This document shows positions 19,568 to 28,578 of a stretch of 64,000 nucleotides of DNA, in pieces; positions within the stretch are counted from its first letter, which is position 1; every line of letters starts with the position of its first letter. The notes under the pieces were generated by a model that saw only the letters and a program-made list of their open reading frames with translations, searched no databases and was not told where the DNA came from. Made by a program: the position numbers and the translations under genes. The stretch is taken from contig JACPRD010000173.1 in assembly GCA_016190145.1 (NCBI GenBank), forward strand, positions 1-64,000, written 5' to 3'. Source of the DNA: Planctomycetota bacterium (lineage in GTDB: Bacteria; Planctomycetota; MHYJ01; WSZJ01).

Positions 19568-19879
19568 AGCCATAAGCCATAGGCCATAAGCCATAAGCGG
19601 CGCGCTTCGCGCGCCACCTCGGGCGGGAGGGGCTTCAGCCTCCGAGAGTGGCGGTCGTTCCATCGCTGTTCATCGCCTTTCATCGCCGTTCCCAGTCCTT
19701 TCTTGCCGTCATTCGTCCAGATGATCCACGGATGAACGGCGAAAAGAAAGGACTGGGGAGAGCGATTAAGGGCGATGCACGGCGATGGAGCATCTCCGCA
19801 TCCACCGGCTGAAGTCCCTTTCGCCCCAGGTGGCGCGCGAAGCGCGCCGCTTATGGCTTCTAGCTTATGGCTTATGGCT
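19568..19879. repeat. 312-bp nested inverted repeat between convergent genes
   Basis: Outer 52-bp arms 19568-19619/19828-19879 (~49/52); inner 59-bp arms 19660-19718/19730-19788 (~80% paired); each outer arm holds mini-hairpin GGCGCGC-TTC-GCGCGCC. Confidence 0.9.
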
Positions 19880-19893
19880 GCCTCTTCCCGCGC

Positions 19894-21171
19894 TCACCAG
19901 TTCCCAATATCGTCCCCCGCCCCGCTGTCATTCCGCCCGTCGGGACCGCACGAGAACAGGTCGAACGCCGACCCGCCCCGGCCCGGCGAGTAGTACAGCA
20001 GCGGCCGGCCCCACGGATCGATCACCTCGCCCTTCTCGTTCACCTCGGACCGGTCGAACCGGTAGTGGCCGCCCCCGCGCTTCATCGAAAGCGCGTTCAC
20101 CAGCCCGCGGTTCACGGAGTGCGGATAGTAGCTGTAGTCGGCGTGGAACGCCTTGAGCGCGCGGGAAAGTTCGTCGATCTGCCGCTTCGCGCGCGCGCCC
20201 AGGTCGAGCACCGGCGCCTCGGGCCGCCGGAACCCCTTCCCGAAAGAATAGAGCACCACCATCCGGTCCGCGCCGCCGGAGGCCATGCGCTCGCCGTCCG
20301 GGGAGCAGGCGACGCTGGTCACGGCGCCGCGGTGTTCCTTGTAGCTGTAGAGGAGCTCGCCCGTCGAAATCTCCCACATGCCGATCGAGTCGTCCGTCCA
20401 CGGCGCCGCGAACATCGTCGCGTCCGTGTTGAACACCGCGTTGAACGCACGCTGCCCGCCGCCGTGAACGCTCCGAACCTTCTTCCCGGTCCCCGGCTCC
20501 CACAAACGGATCGAGCCGTCGAGCGCCGTCGTCAGGACGTACTCGCCCCCGCGGCTGAACGCCACGGACCGCACCTCGTCCGAGTGGCCGATGCACCTCA
20601 CCGCCTTCTTCGACGCCGTGACGTCGTACACCCGCGCGACCCCCGCGCCGTCCCCCACCGCGTAAAACTTCCCGTCCGCGCTCCAGGCGACGCTGCACGC
20701 CGGGTCGCCCAGGAGCATCGTGCGCGTCACCGTCCAGCCGGCCGTCTCGAATCGCTTCACGGCGCCGTCCGTGCTCGCCGTCAGCAGTTCCCGCCCGTCC
20801 GGCGAAAACGCGAGCCCCGCCACCTCGCCCTCGAAATCCGAGAGGTGCCGCACGCGCTTCCCGGAAGAGACGTTCCAGACGTTGACGCAGCAGTCCTTGC
20901 CGGCCGAGGCGAGGAGCGTGCCGTCCGGGCTGAACGCGATGGCCTGGATCGCCTTGTCGTGGCCGGTGAGCACCGAACGGTTCTTGCCGGTCATCGGATC
21001 CCAGAGGCGCACCGTCCCGTCCGCTCCCGCGGAGGCCAGCGACCTCCCGTCGCCGCTGAACGCCACGCAGTCGACCTGGTCGGTGTGCCCGGAGAGAGCC
21101 CGCACGGTGGGTTCCTGGGCGGAAGCGGTGAGGGCGAGGACGAAGAGGAGCAGGGGTGCGCGCGGGATCAT
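19894..21171 (-). CDS. Secreted WD40 beta-propeller protein with C-terminal GspG-like (T2SSG core) domain
   Basis: Repeats such as GHTDQVDCVAFSGDGRSLASAGADGTVRLWD; C-term DPWGRPLLYYSPGRGGSAFDLFSCGPDGRNDSGAGDDIGNW. Confidence 0.85.
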   Translation of the reverse strand: MIPRAPLLLFVLALTASAQEPTVRALSGHTDQVDCVAFSGDGRSLASAGADGTVRLWDPMTGKNRSVLTGHDKAIQAIAFSPDGTLLASAGKDCCVNVWNVSSGKRVRHLSDFEGEVAGLAFSPDGRELLTASTDGAVKRFETAGWTVTRTMLLGDPACSVAWSADGKFYAVGDGAGVARVYDVTASKKAVRCIGHSDEVRSVAFSRGGEYVLTTALDGSIRLWEPGTGKKVRSVHGGGQRAFNAVFNTDATMFAAPWTDDSIGMWEISTGELLYSYKEHRGAVTSVACSPDGERMASGGADRMVVLYSFGKGFRRPEAPVLDLGARAKRQIDELSRALKAFHADYSYYPHSVNRGLVNALSMKRGGGHYRFDRSEVNEKGEVIDPWGRPLLYYSPGRGGSAFDLFSCGPDGRNDSGAGDDIGNW

Positions 21172-21309
21172 GGGGGCCTCCGGTAGGGTCGTGCGGGAAG
21201 CCGTCAGTGTGTCGAATAGGCGCTGCTTCGTGAAGTGATTGCGGACAGGCCGTTCCTGGTGAGCCTCCGGATCGACGAGCGCCCCGGCGGGTGAAGACCG
21301 CTCCGCCCA

Positions 21310-21361
21310 AGGTGGCGCGCGAAGCGCGCCGCTTATGGCTTCCGGCTTATGGCGTATGGCT
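21310..21361. repeat. Second copy of the 52-bp AGCCATAAGC/GGCGCGC-hairpin module (single arm)
   Basis: aggtggcgcgcgaagcgcgccgcttatggcttccggcttatggcgtatggct; ~3 differences from 19828-19879. Confidence 0.9.
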
Positions 21362-21376
21362 GCCCTCGTCCGCTGC

Positions 21377-24223
21377 CTATCTCGGCGGCTTCCCGCCGGG
21401 CCCGGGTCCTCTCGGCGGCTTCCCCGGCGGCCGGTCCGGCGGCGGCTGTTCGGGCGGCTTCATTTCCGGCGGAGGTTCAGGCGCGGGCCGCCAGCGGACG
21501 CTCACGACGCGCGCCAGCGTGCCGTCGATGCCGATCTTCGCGCAGCCGGTCGTCGTCGGGTTCCACTTCACGGAAGTCATCCGGTGGCCGTCGAGGAACG
21601 CCTCGACGTTGTCGCCGGAGTTGTGCATGGAGAGGTGGTGCCGGCCCGGGGCGACGTCCTCGCGCGCGAACCAGGAGCCACGGAGTCCGGCTGAGAACTT
21701 GCCGGCGCCGTCGGTGGAGAAGTCGACGTCGATCTCGACGTGCTTCCACGACTTCGACGTGAGGAGGTCGGTCGAGTCCACGAGGAGCATTCCGTTCGCG
21801 ACGGAGATGCCGTCGCGCTTGAGGAAGTTCGCGAGCGAGTTGCCGTCGAACAGCTCTTCCCACCCCTCGGGCGTCGGCGGGCGGCCGGGGCCGCCGCCGG
21901 GAGGCGGCTCGGGGCGGCCTGGCCCGGGCTCTTCGCCGGGAAGCAGGCCCGGGAACGGGGCTTCGCGGGCGGCGCGCATCCCGTCGAGGAACGCCAGCAC
22001 CCGCGCGCGGGCGGGCTCCGCGCGGACCGACTCGCGCGCCGTCTTCTCGTTCTGCGCGCGCGCCTCGCCACGCTCGGCTTCGGTCTTGCCGAGGCGCGGG
22101 GAGTCCCAGAAGAACCAGAAGAGGGCGACGGACTCCTCGGAAGCGCCCGCCGCGAGGGCGACGCGGGCGAGTTCCTCGGGGCGGACGTCGGGAAGGGCGA
22201 CGATCGAGAGCGCGCCGCCGTCAGTGACGATGCGGACGCCGTGCTCGGACCAGCCGGTCGCGGTCACGGGTTTCTCGGTCGTCCAGGTCGAAATCTTCAG
22301 GTCCTTCGGGTCGGTGAAGGCGGCGCGCAGGGATTCGTGGAAGCGGTCGAGCGCGGAGAGGGCCCAGTCGAGCTCATTCGTCTCCGATTCCGGGACGGTC
22401 TTTCCCGCGGGGCCGTCGAGAAGGGCGCGCGCGGCGTCGTACTCGCGGGCGCGCGCCTGTGTGTCGAACGCGAGCCGCAGGCGGACGACTTCGGGCGATG
22501 GCAGGCCGCTCCCGGCGAGCGCCGGGTCCAGCCGGCTCGCCGCTTCCCGCGCCTTCCGCGCCAGCTCGGGGATCCCGATCCGTCCGAGCGCGCGCCAGAC
22601 GTCCGCGGCTTCCTTGAGCTTGCCCTGCTTCTCCAGCGCGTCGGCCTCGCGGCTCGCGGCCTCGAACCGCTTTCCCGCGGCCTCGCGCAGCTCGCGCGTT
22701 TTCGCGGTCCTGCGGTCCTCGTCGGCCGCGGTGGGCGCGGTCCAGGCCGCGACGGCCGCGAGCGCGGCGGCGTAGTCGTGTTTCGGGGGGGCGACGAGCG
22801 CGGCGATGCGCGCGGCGAGGCGGTCCCATTCGCCTTCCTCGGGGCCGCCCTTGAGGGCCGAGAGCTCCCGCCGGATCTTGTCCGCGTCCTCGGGCGTGGC
22901 CGCCGCCGCGAGCCGCGCCTCCAGGTCGCGCAGCCTGGTCTCCATCGCGGCCCGATCGCGATCCGCCTCTTCCTCGATCTCCCTCGCCTTGAGCGCCGCC
23001 GCCTTCTTCTCCGTTTCGCGCTCCTCGATGAGTCGCCGTTCCTTCGCGGCGGAGTTGCGCATGACGACGCCGATGAGGAGGAGGGCGACGAGCCCGGCCG
23101 CGGCGCCGATCGCGACCGCCGGGCGCCGCTTGAGCCATGTCGCGCCTCGCTCGAACGCACCCGAGCGCCGCGCCGAGATCGCTTCCCCGCGCAGCCAGCG
23201 CTCCAGGTCGTCGGCCATTTCCGCGCCGGTCTGGTAGCGGCGGTCGGGCTGCTTGGCGAGAGCCTTGAGGCAGATGGTCTCGACGTCCGCCGGCACGGCG
23301 GGCGAGATCCTCGAGGGCGGCACCGGGTCCTGCCGCGCGATCGCGTCGAGCAGCATCAGGAGGTCGCGCGCTTCGAACGGCGGCCGGCCCGCGAGGCCCT
23401 CGTAGAGCACGGCGCCCAGCGAGTAGATGTCCGTGCGCGAGTCGACCCGGCCGCCGCCCGACGCCTGCTCCGGCGACATGTAGGTCGGCGTCCCCATCAC
23501 CGCGCCGCTCATCGTGAGCCGCGTGTTGGACTCGACTTCGCGCGCGAGGCCGAAGTCCGTCAGGAACGGCGTCCGGTCCGGCGCCACGAGGATGTTCTGC
23601 GGCTTGATGTCGCGGTGGATCAGCCCCTGCGCGTGCGCGTAGTCGAGCGCGCGCGCGATCGTCGCCACGAGCTGCACGAGGTCGCGCGCGCCGAAGCCGG
23701 GCGTCCCGAACAGCCCGTCGAGCGGCCCGCCCTCGATGAAGTCCATCGTGAAGAACGCCTGGCCGTCCTGCTCGCCCAGCTCGTGCACCGCCACGATGTT
23801 CGCGTGCCGGAGCTTCGACACGACGCGCGCCTCGCGCAGGAACCTCTGGTGCAGCTTCTCGTCCCCGTTGCCCAGCAGCACCTTCACCGCCACCGTCCGC
23901 CGCAGCTCTTCGTCGCGCCCCATGTACACGACGCCCATCCCGCCGCGCCCCAGCTCCTTCAGGATCTGCACCTTGCCCAGCCGCTGCCCGCCCGGCTTCT
24001 TCGCTTTCTCCGGCTCGACCCTCGCCACCTCTCCCGGCTCCAGAATCGCAATCTCGCCGGGATCGCTCGGATGGACTTCGCGCGAGACGGGCCTGAGAAG
24101 CGCCTGGCACTTGCCGCAGCGGTACCGGCGGTCCGGCTGCCACGCGCCCATCGTGAACCGGGAGCCGCAGCCTTCGCATTCGGCGACGACGGAGTTGAAT
24201 CCGGCGCGTGTGGGGTCGGACAT
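21377..24223 (-). CDS. Ser/Thr protein kinase with zinc ribbon, TM helix and C-terminal DUF1080/3-keto-disaccharide hydrolase-like domain
   Basis: LGRGGMGVVYMGRDEELRRTVAVKVLL; LIHRDIKPQNILV; LTDFGLAREV; CEGCGSRFTM...CGKCQ; GWEELFDGNSLANFLKRDG. Confidence 0.9.
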   Translation of the reverse strand: MSDPTRAGFNSVVAECEGCGSRFTMGAWQPDRRYRCGKCQALLRPVSREVHPSDPGEIAILEPGEVARVEPEKAKKPGGQRLGKVQILKELGRGGMGVVYMGRDEELRRTVAVKVLLGNGDEKLHQRFLREARVVSKLRHANIVAVHELGEQDGQAFFTMDFIEGGPLDGLFGTPGFGARDLVQLVATIARALDYAHAQGLIHRDIKPQNILVAPDRTPFLTDFGLAREVESNTRLTMSGAVMGTPTYMSPEQASGGGRVDSRTDIYSLGAVLYEGLAGRPPFEARDLLMLLDAIARQDPVPPSRISPAVPADVETICLKALAKQPDRRYQTGAEMADDLERWLRGEAISARRSGAFERGATWLKRRPAVAIGAAAGLVALLLIGVVMRNSAAKERRLIEERETEKKAAALKAREIEEEADRDRAAMETRLRDLEARLAAAATPEDADKIRRELSALKGGPEEGEWDRLAARIAALVAPPKHDYAAALAAVAAWTAPTAADEDRRTAKTRELREAAGKRFEAASREADALEKQGKLKEAADVWRALGRIGIPELARKAREAASRLDPALAGSGLPSPEVVRLRLAFDTQARAREYDAARALLDGPAGKTVPESETNELDWALSALDRFHESLRAAFTDPKDLKISTWTTEKPVTATGWSEHGVRIVTDGGALSIVALPDVRPEELARVALAAGASEESVALFWFFWDSPRLGKTEAERGEARAQNEKTARESVRAEPARARVLAFLDGMRAAREAPFPGLLPGEEPGPGRPEPPPGGGPGRPPTPEGWEELFDGNSLANFLKRDGISVANGMLLVDSTDLLTSKSWKHVEIDVDFSTDGAGKFSAGLRGSWFAREDVAPGRHHLSMHNSGDNVEAFLDGHRMTSVKWNPTTTGCAKIGIDGTLARVVSVRWRPAPEPPPEMKPPEQPPPDRPPGKPPRGPGPGGKPPR

Positions 24224-24260
24224 GAAGCGCGAGTATAACGAAGCGGACCGGATTTCTCCG

Positions 24261-24689
24261 TTACCTCGTGGGTTCGACGACTCGCAACCCCCGCGCCCGG
24301 GCCGCTTCGGCCTGTTCGCGATCGGCGGTTGCGAAGCGGAACCCGCGGCGGCCGAGGTCGCGGGCGGCGAGGAGCGCGGAGGCGAGATGGAGGGCGTCGG
24401 CGGATCGGAGCGAGTGAGCCTTGATGAGATCGACGGCGAGATCGACCTGGGCCCCGTCCAGCAGCAGTATCAGGAACTGGCGCATCTGTCCGTTCATGAC
24501 CTCGAGAACGGCGTTCCGGCCGGCGCGATCCGTCCCGAAACTCCGGACGACCGCGCTCGTGATTTCAGGCCGGACCAGGACCGAGGCGGCATGGCGGTCG
24601 CGCGACATGAGCAGGTTCCGCGCATGCGCGTACCCAGGCTCCCGGGGCGCGTAGCACCGCGTGAGGGCGCTGCTGTCCCAGAAAATCAT
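24261..24689 (-). CDS. PIN-domain toxin (VapC-like)
   Basis: MIFWDSSALTRCYAPREPG...SADALHLASALLAARDLG...FATADREQAEAARARGL; ATGA overlap with antitoxin at 24686-24689. Confidence 0.85.
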   Translation of the reverse strand: MIFWDSSALTRCYAPREPGYAHARNLLMSRDRHAASVLVRPEITSAVVRSFGTDRAGRNAVLEVMNGQMRQFLILLLDGAQVDLAVDLIKAHSLRSADALHLASALLAARDLGRRGFRFATADREQAEAARARGLRVVEPTR

Positions 24690-24970
24690 CCCCGGTCGCG
24701 CAGAAGCTGATCGGTCAGTCCGTCCACCGCGGGAACGGTGTAGGCAGGAATCCGCCCGCCTTCGCCCTCGAGGAGACGGCCTTCCGCCGCAAGCCGGGTG
24801 ATCCTCCGGTCCAGAGCGCTCTGGCGCGGATGACCGGCCCCCGGCTGGGACAGAACGGCCACGGGCTTGCCGCGTGAAGTAATGACGACGCGGGCGCCCG
24901 CGCCGACGAAACGGAGCGCGTCGCCGATGTGGGCCTGGAATTCGCGGACACCGAAAGTGATCGTTTTCAT
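24686..24970 (-). CDS. Phd/YefM-type antitoxin
   Basis: MKTITFGVREFQAHIGDALRFVGAGARVVITSRGKPVAVLSQ. Confidence 0.85.
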   Translation of the reverse strand: MKTITFGVREFQAHIGDALRFVGAGARVVITSRGKPVAVLSQPGAGHPRQSALDRRITRLAAEGRLLEGEGGRIPAYTVPAVDGLTDQLLRDRG

Positions 24971-24989
24971 GCCTATGCAGCATAGGCAT
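24969..24989. promoter_or_regulatory. Perfect 21-bp palindrome ATGCCTATGC-A-GCATAGGCAT overlapping the antitoxin start codon (candidate operator)
   Basis: 10-bp perfect arms, 1-nt centre, read directly from sequence. Confidence 0.7.
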
Positions 24990-25054
24990 TTCAGAGGCTG
25001 AAATCAAGGGAAAGTCTTCCGCTCCGTGCCGCGCTTCCGCGAGAATGCGGCGCA

Positions 25055-25936
25055 ATGCCCCCTCCTCCCGCCCTCGTCCTCACAGGCCCCACCGCCTCCG
25101 GCAAGACCGCCGTCGCCCTGCTCGTCGCCGAAAGGACCGGCGCCGAAATCCTCGCGATGGATTCCGCGACCGTGTACCTCGGCATGGACGTCGGCACCGC
25201 AAAGCCCACCCCCGCCGAGCGCGCCCGCGTCCCGCACCACCTCCTCGACCTCGCCCCGCCCTCCGAGACCTTCTCCGTCGCCGCCTGGCTCCGCGCGGCG
25301 CACGCGGCGGAAGCGGAATTGACGCAGCGCGGCAAACGCGCGCTCTACTCGGGCGGGACGCCGCTCTACCTGAAGGCGCTTCTTGAAGGGCTCTTCGACG
25401 CTCCCGCGCAGGATCCGGACCTGCGCCGGCGGATCGAGGCGGCGGGGAACCTGCACGCCGAGCTCGCGAAGGTGGACCCCGAGGCCGCGCGGCGCCTGCA
25501 CCGGAACGACGCGAAACGGCTGGTGCGCGCGCTGGAGATCTTCCACCTGACGGGCCGCCCGATCAGCGCGCTGCAGGAGCAGTGGGGCCGCGAGAAACGC
25601 CCCGCGCGCATCGTGCTTCTCGACCCGCCGCGCGAGGTGCTGCGCGAGCGGATCGCGAAACGGGCGCGCGCGATGCTCGCGGGCGGGCTCGTGGAGGAGG
25701 CCGCGCGGCTCGAGTTCTCGGCGGAGACGCGGAAGTTCATCGGATACGCGGAGGCGCTGGAGGTGAAGGCCGGACGGATGACGGTCGAGGCCGCGGCCGC
25801 GCAGATGGCGGCGCGGACGTGGACGCTCGTGCGGCGGCAGGCGACGTGGTTCCGAAAGCTGGAAAAGCCGCTGAGGATCGAGGGGGGGACGGTGGAGGAG
25901 ATGGCGGAGAGGGCGGCGGAGTTCCTGGCCGGCTGA
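25055..25936 (+). CDS. miaA: tRNA dimethylallyltransferase
   Basis: LTGPTASGKTAVALLVAERTGAEILAMDSATVYLGMDVGTAKPTPAERARVPHHLLDL. Confidence 0.95.
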   Translation: MPPPPALVLTGPTASGKTAVALLVAERTGAEILAMDSATVYLGMDVGTAKPTPAERARVPHHLLDLAPPSETFSVAAWLRAAHAAEAELTQRGKRALYSGGTPLYLKALLEGLFDAPAQDPDLRRRIEAAGNLHAELAKVDPEAARRLHRNDAKRLVRALEIFHLTGRPISALQEQWGREKRPARIVLLDPPREVLRERIAKRARAMLAGGLVEEAARLEFSAETRKFIGYAEALEVKAGRMTVEAAAAQMAARTWTLVRRQATWFRKLEKPLRIEGGTVEEMAERAAEFLAG

Positions 25937-25987
25937 CGGGTCGTCCCAGTCGTCTTTATTCTCTATGATTCGCGTGCCCGCCGTTTC

Positions 25988-26183
25988 TATCGCCGTTGAT
26001 CCTCTTTTATCGCCTTTCCAAAGTCTTTCTTATCGCCGTTCATCGCCTTTCCAAATCTTTTCCTGACGCCATTCGTCTCCTTTCATTCTCCGACTCCCCT
26101 CAGACGAACGGCATGATGAACAGCATGATGAACGGCGATAAGAAAGACATTTGAAAGGCGATAAAAGAGGATCAACGGCGATA
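25988..26183. repeat. 196-bp intergenic inverted repeat with 56-bp arms (54/56 paired)
   Basis: TATCGCCGTTGATCCTCTTTTATCGCCTTTCCAAAGTCTTTCTTATCGCCGTTCAT (25988-26043) versus its reverse complement at 26128-26183. Confidence 0.95.
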
Positions 26184-26313
26184 GGAAAGGCCTGGAGTCA
26201 GGGATAAAAGCAGATGAAGGCCGATTCGCCGCTTCGGCGGCCGTTCGACAAATCCGGGGGAACTTCCCCGGCTCCCCCGCGTCCAACCCCCAGTCCCCAC
26301 CGGAGCCTCTTCC

Positions 26314-27411
26314 ATGCGCCCTCTCTACCCCGCCCTCCTCGCCGCCCTCCTCTCCTCCGCCGCCCTCGCCGACCGGATGGTCCCGGAGGCGAAGGAGCGC
26401 GCGCTGCGCGCCCCGGAACCGGGCAAGCCGGCAGCCCCGCCGATCGAGCGCGACCGGCCGGGCATCACCCAGATCGCCCCGCCGGAGATTACCACGGTGG
26501 CAGCGCCCGGCGGACGCGTCGCCGCATTCGGCACCGGGTTCCTCGTCCTCGAAGGCAACGTCTTCGTCGCGTACGACCGCGAAGGTAAAGAACGCCGGAG
26601 CGTCTTCACCGCCCCCGACGCCGTCAGCCGCTGGACCCTCAGCCCCGACCAGGCGCGCGTCGCCTTCGCCGCCGCCGAGAAAGTCCAGATCGCCAACCTC
26701 TCGACCAGCGAAGTCACCATCCTCGGCCCCGAAGCCGCCGGCCCCATCCGCTTCGACGCCGCCGGCCGCCGCCTCGCCTGGATCACCATCACCGGCCGCG
26801 CCGTCACCATCGCGGCCGATGGAACCGGCCGCCGCGACGTCCTCGCGGACGCCGGCATGGCCCTCGGCCCCGACGCCCTCCTCTCCTTCGACGGCAAACG
26901 CCTCTTCGCCACCGCCCGCCTCGGCGGCGCCGAATCCCCGAACGCCATCGTCGCCGCCACGCTCGAGTCGGACGCGCGCACCTTCGCGAAACTCTACGAG
27001 CCCGCCGCCGGCGTCATCACCGGCGGCCTCGACCTCACCCCCGGCGGCGCTTCCATCATCTTCGTCCAGCACACCCCGGGCGCGAAACCCGAGTCCGCCC
27101 TCCGCCTCCTCTCCGCCGACGGCGCCGACATGCGCACGCTCGCCCGCGCCCCCGCCATCGACGGCTTCTACGCCTCCCAGGACGGCACCCGCGTCAACTT
27201 CGCCGCGCGCGGCGCCGCCGGCCGCTTCCTCCTGTTCGAGTGCTCCCTCGCCCCCGACCCCGCCAGCGGCGAAATCGTCACGCGCCGCCTCGCAGAAATC
27301 GACGGCGCGGATTGTCTCGCGCCCGCCGCAGGTCCGGACTGGACGATGGTGTATCTTCTTGTGAAGCGGGGCGAAGCGCCCGCGACCGTGGCCCGAGTCA
27401 CCCACAAATAA
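26314..27411 (+). CDS. Secreted TolB-like beta-propeller protein, copy 1
   Basis: Signal peptide; repeats of SPDQARVAFAAAEKVQIANLSTSE type; paralogue of next gene. Confidence 0.75.
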   Translation: MRPLYPALLAALLSSAALADRMVPEAKERALRAPEPGKPAAPPIERDRPGITQIAPPEITTVAAPGGRVAAFGTGFLVLEGNVFVAYDREGKERRSVFTAPDAVSRWTLSPDQARVAFAAAEKVQIANLSTSEVTILGPEAAGPIRFDAAGRRLAWITITGRAVTIAADGTGRRDVLADAGMALGPDALLSFDGKRLFATARLGGAESPNAIVAATLESDARTFAKLYEPAAGVITGGLDLTPGGASIIFVQHTPGAKPESALRLLSADGADMRTLARAPAIDGFYASQDGTRVNFAARGAAGRFLLFECSLAPDPASGEIVTRRLAEIDGADCLAPAAGPDWTMVYLLVKRGEAPATVARVTHK

Positions 27412-27422
27412 GGGAGTTCACG

Positions 27423-28532
27423 ATGCGCCGCCTGATCGCCGCCGCCGGCCTGTCCGCACTGCTGGGCACCTCCGCCCTGGCCCAGGGCGACGAGGAAGGC
27501 CGGCGCAAGGATCGGGAAAACGGCGCGCGTGCTCCGCGCCCGCAGGAGCCGCGTCCGCCCGCCGACAGGGACAGCAAGCTTGTCGACGCTCCGCCGGCGG
27601 TCGTCCCCCCCGACCTCCTCCCGACGATGCCCCCCGACGGCCGCATCGCGGCGCGCGGCGAGGGATTCATCGCCGTCGCCGGCGATCGCTTCGTGTCATA
27701 CGATCGCGAGGGCAGGAACGAGACGGAACTCGCCGACGCCGGCGGCAAGGTCGACCGCTGGTGGCTGTCCGCGGACGGAAAACGGCTCGCATGGACTTCC
27801 GGCGGCAAGCTGAACGTCGCCGAGATCGGCGGCGCGAAGTCGACCGTCGACGCCGCGCCCGCGACCGCCCCCGCGTTCTCCCCCGACGGCGCCCGCCTCG
27901 CGTACGTCGCGGACGGCAAGCTCGTCATCGCCACGGCCGACGGCAAGGAACGCCGCGCCCTCTCCCCCGCCGACTCCCTCCTCCTTGCCGGCCCCGCCGT
28001 CTTCTCCGGCGACGGCCGCCGCCTCTTCTGCCTCGTCGCCTCTTCCAATGCCGCCGAACCCGACGGCGTCGGCACCGCCGACCTCGCCGGCGACGCACCC
28101 CTCGTGACGCGCCTCTACCAGGCCACCAACGCGAAGCTCTCGCACCTCTCCCTCGCCCCCAACGGCCGCTGGCTCCTCCTCATCCAGACCCCGAAAACCG
28201 ACCCCGCCCAGGACGCCCTCCGCCTCCTCTCCCCCGACGGCTCCGAGTTCCGCACCCTCGCCCGCGCCGCGAAAATCGCCGACCCCGTCTTCTCCGCCGA
28301 AGGCAGCAAGGTTTTCTTCTCGGGCGTCGGCGCGAACCGGCAGTGGGGGGTCTGGGAAGCGGGCCTCGAGCCGGACGTGAGGTCCGGCGAAATCCCGACT
28401 CGTCGCGTGGCCGAGATGGACGGAAAGCAGTTCCTCCGCCCCTCCCCCGCCGCCGACGGAATCGTCCTCTGGCTCATCGGTCAGAACGCGGACGGCAGCG
28501 CCGGGCAGGTCGGCCGCGTGAAGCTCAAGTAG
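27423..28532 (+). CDS. Secreted TolB-like beta-propeller protein, copy 2
   Basis: Signal peptide; FSPDGARLAYVADGKLVIATADGKERRALS; same domain order as 26314..27411. Confidence 0.8.
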   Translation: MRRLIAAAGLSALLGTSALAQGDEEGRRKDRENGARAPRPQEPRPPADRDSKLVDAPPAVVPPDLLPTMPPDGRIAARGEGFIAVAGDRFVSYDREGRNETELADAGGKVDRWWLSADGKRLAWTSGGKLNVAEIGGAKSTVDAAPATAPAFSPDGARLAYVADGKLVIATADGKERRALSPADSLLLAGPAVFSGDGRRLFCLVASSNAAEPDGVGTADLAGDAPLVTRLYQATNAKLSHLSLAPNGRWLLLIQTPKTDPAQDALRLLSPDGSEFRTLARAAKIADPVFSAEGSKVFFSGVGANRQWGVWEAGLEPDVRSGEIPTRRVAEMDGKQFLRPSPAADGIVLWLIGQNADGSAGQVGRVKLK

Positions 28533-28578
28533 GGCGCAGCGCCCGGTGCGCGATTGATCTTCACCGCAGGAGATCGGC

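Noticed and set aside
21740-24238. 832-aa plus-strand ORF
   Set aside because: Antisense to the Ser/Thr kinase with its clear catalytic motifs
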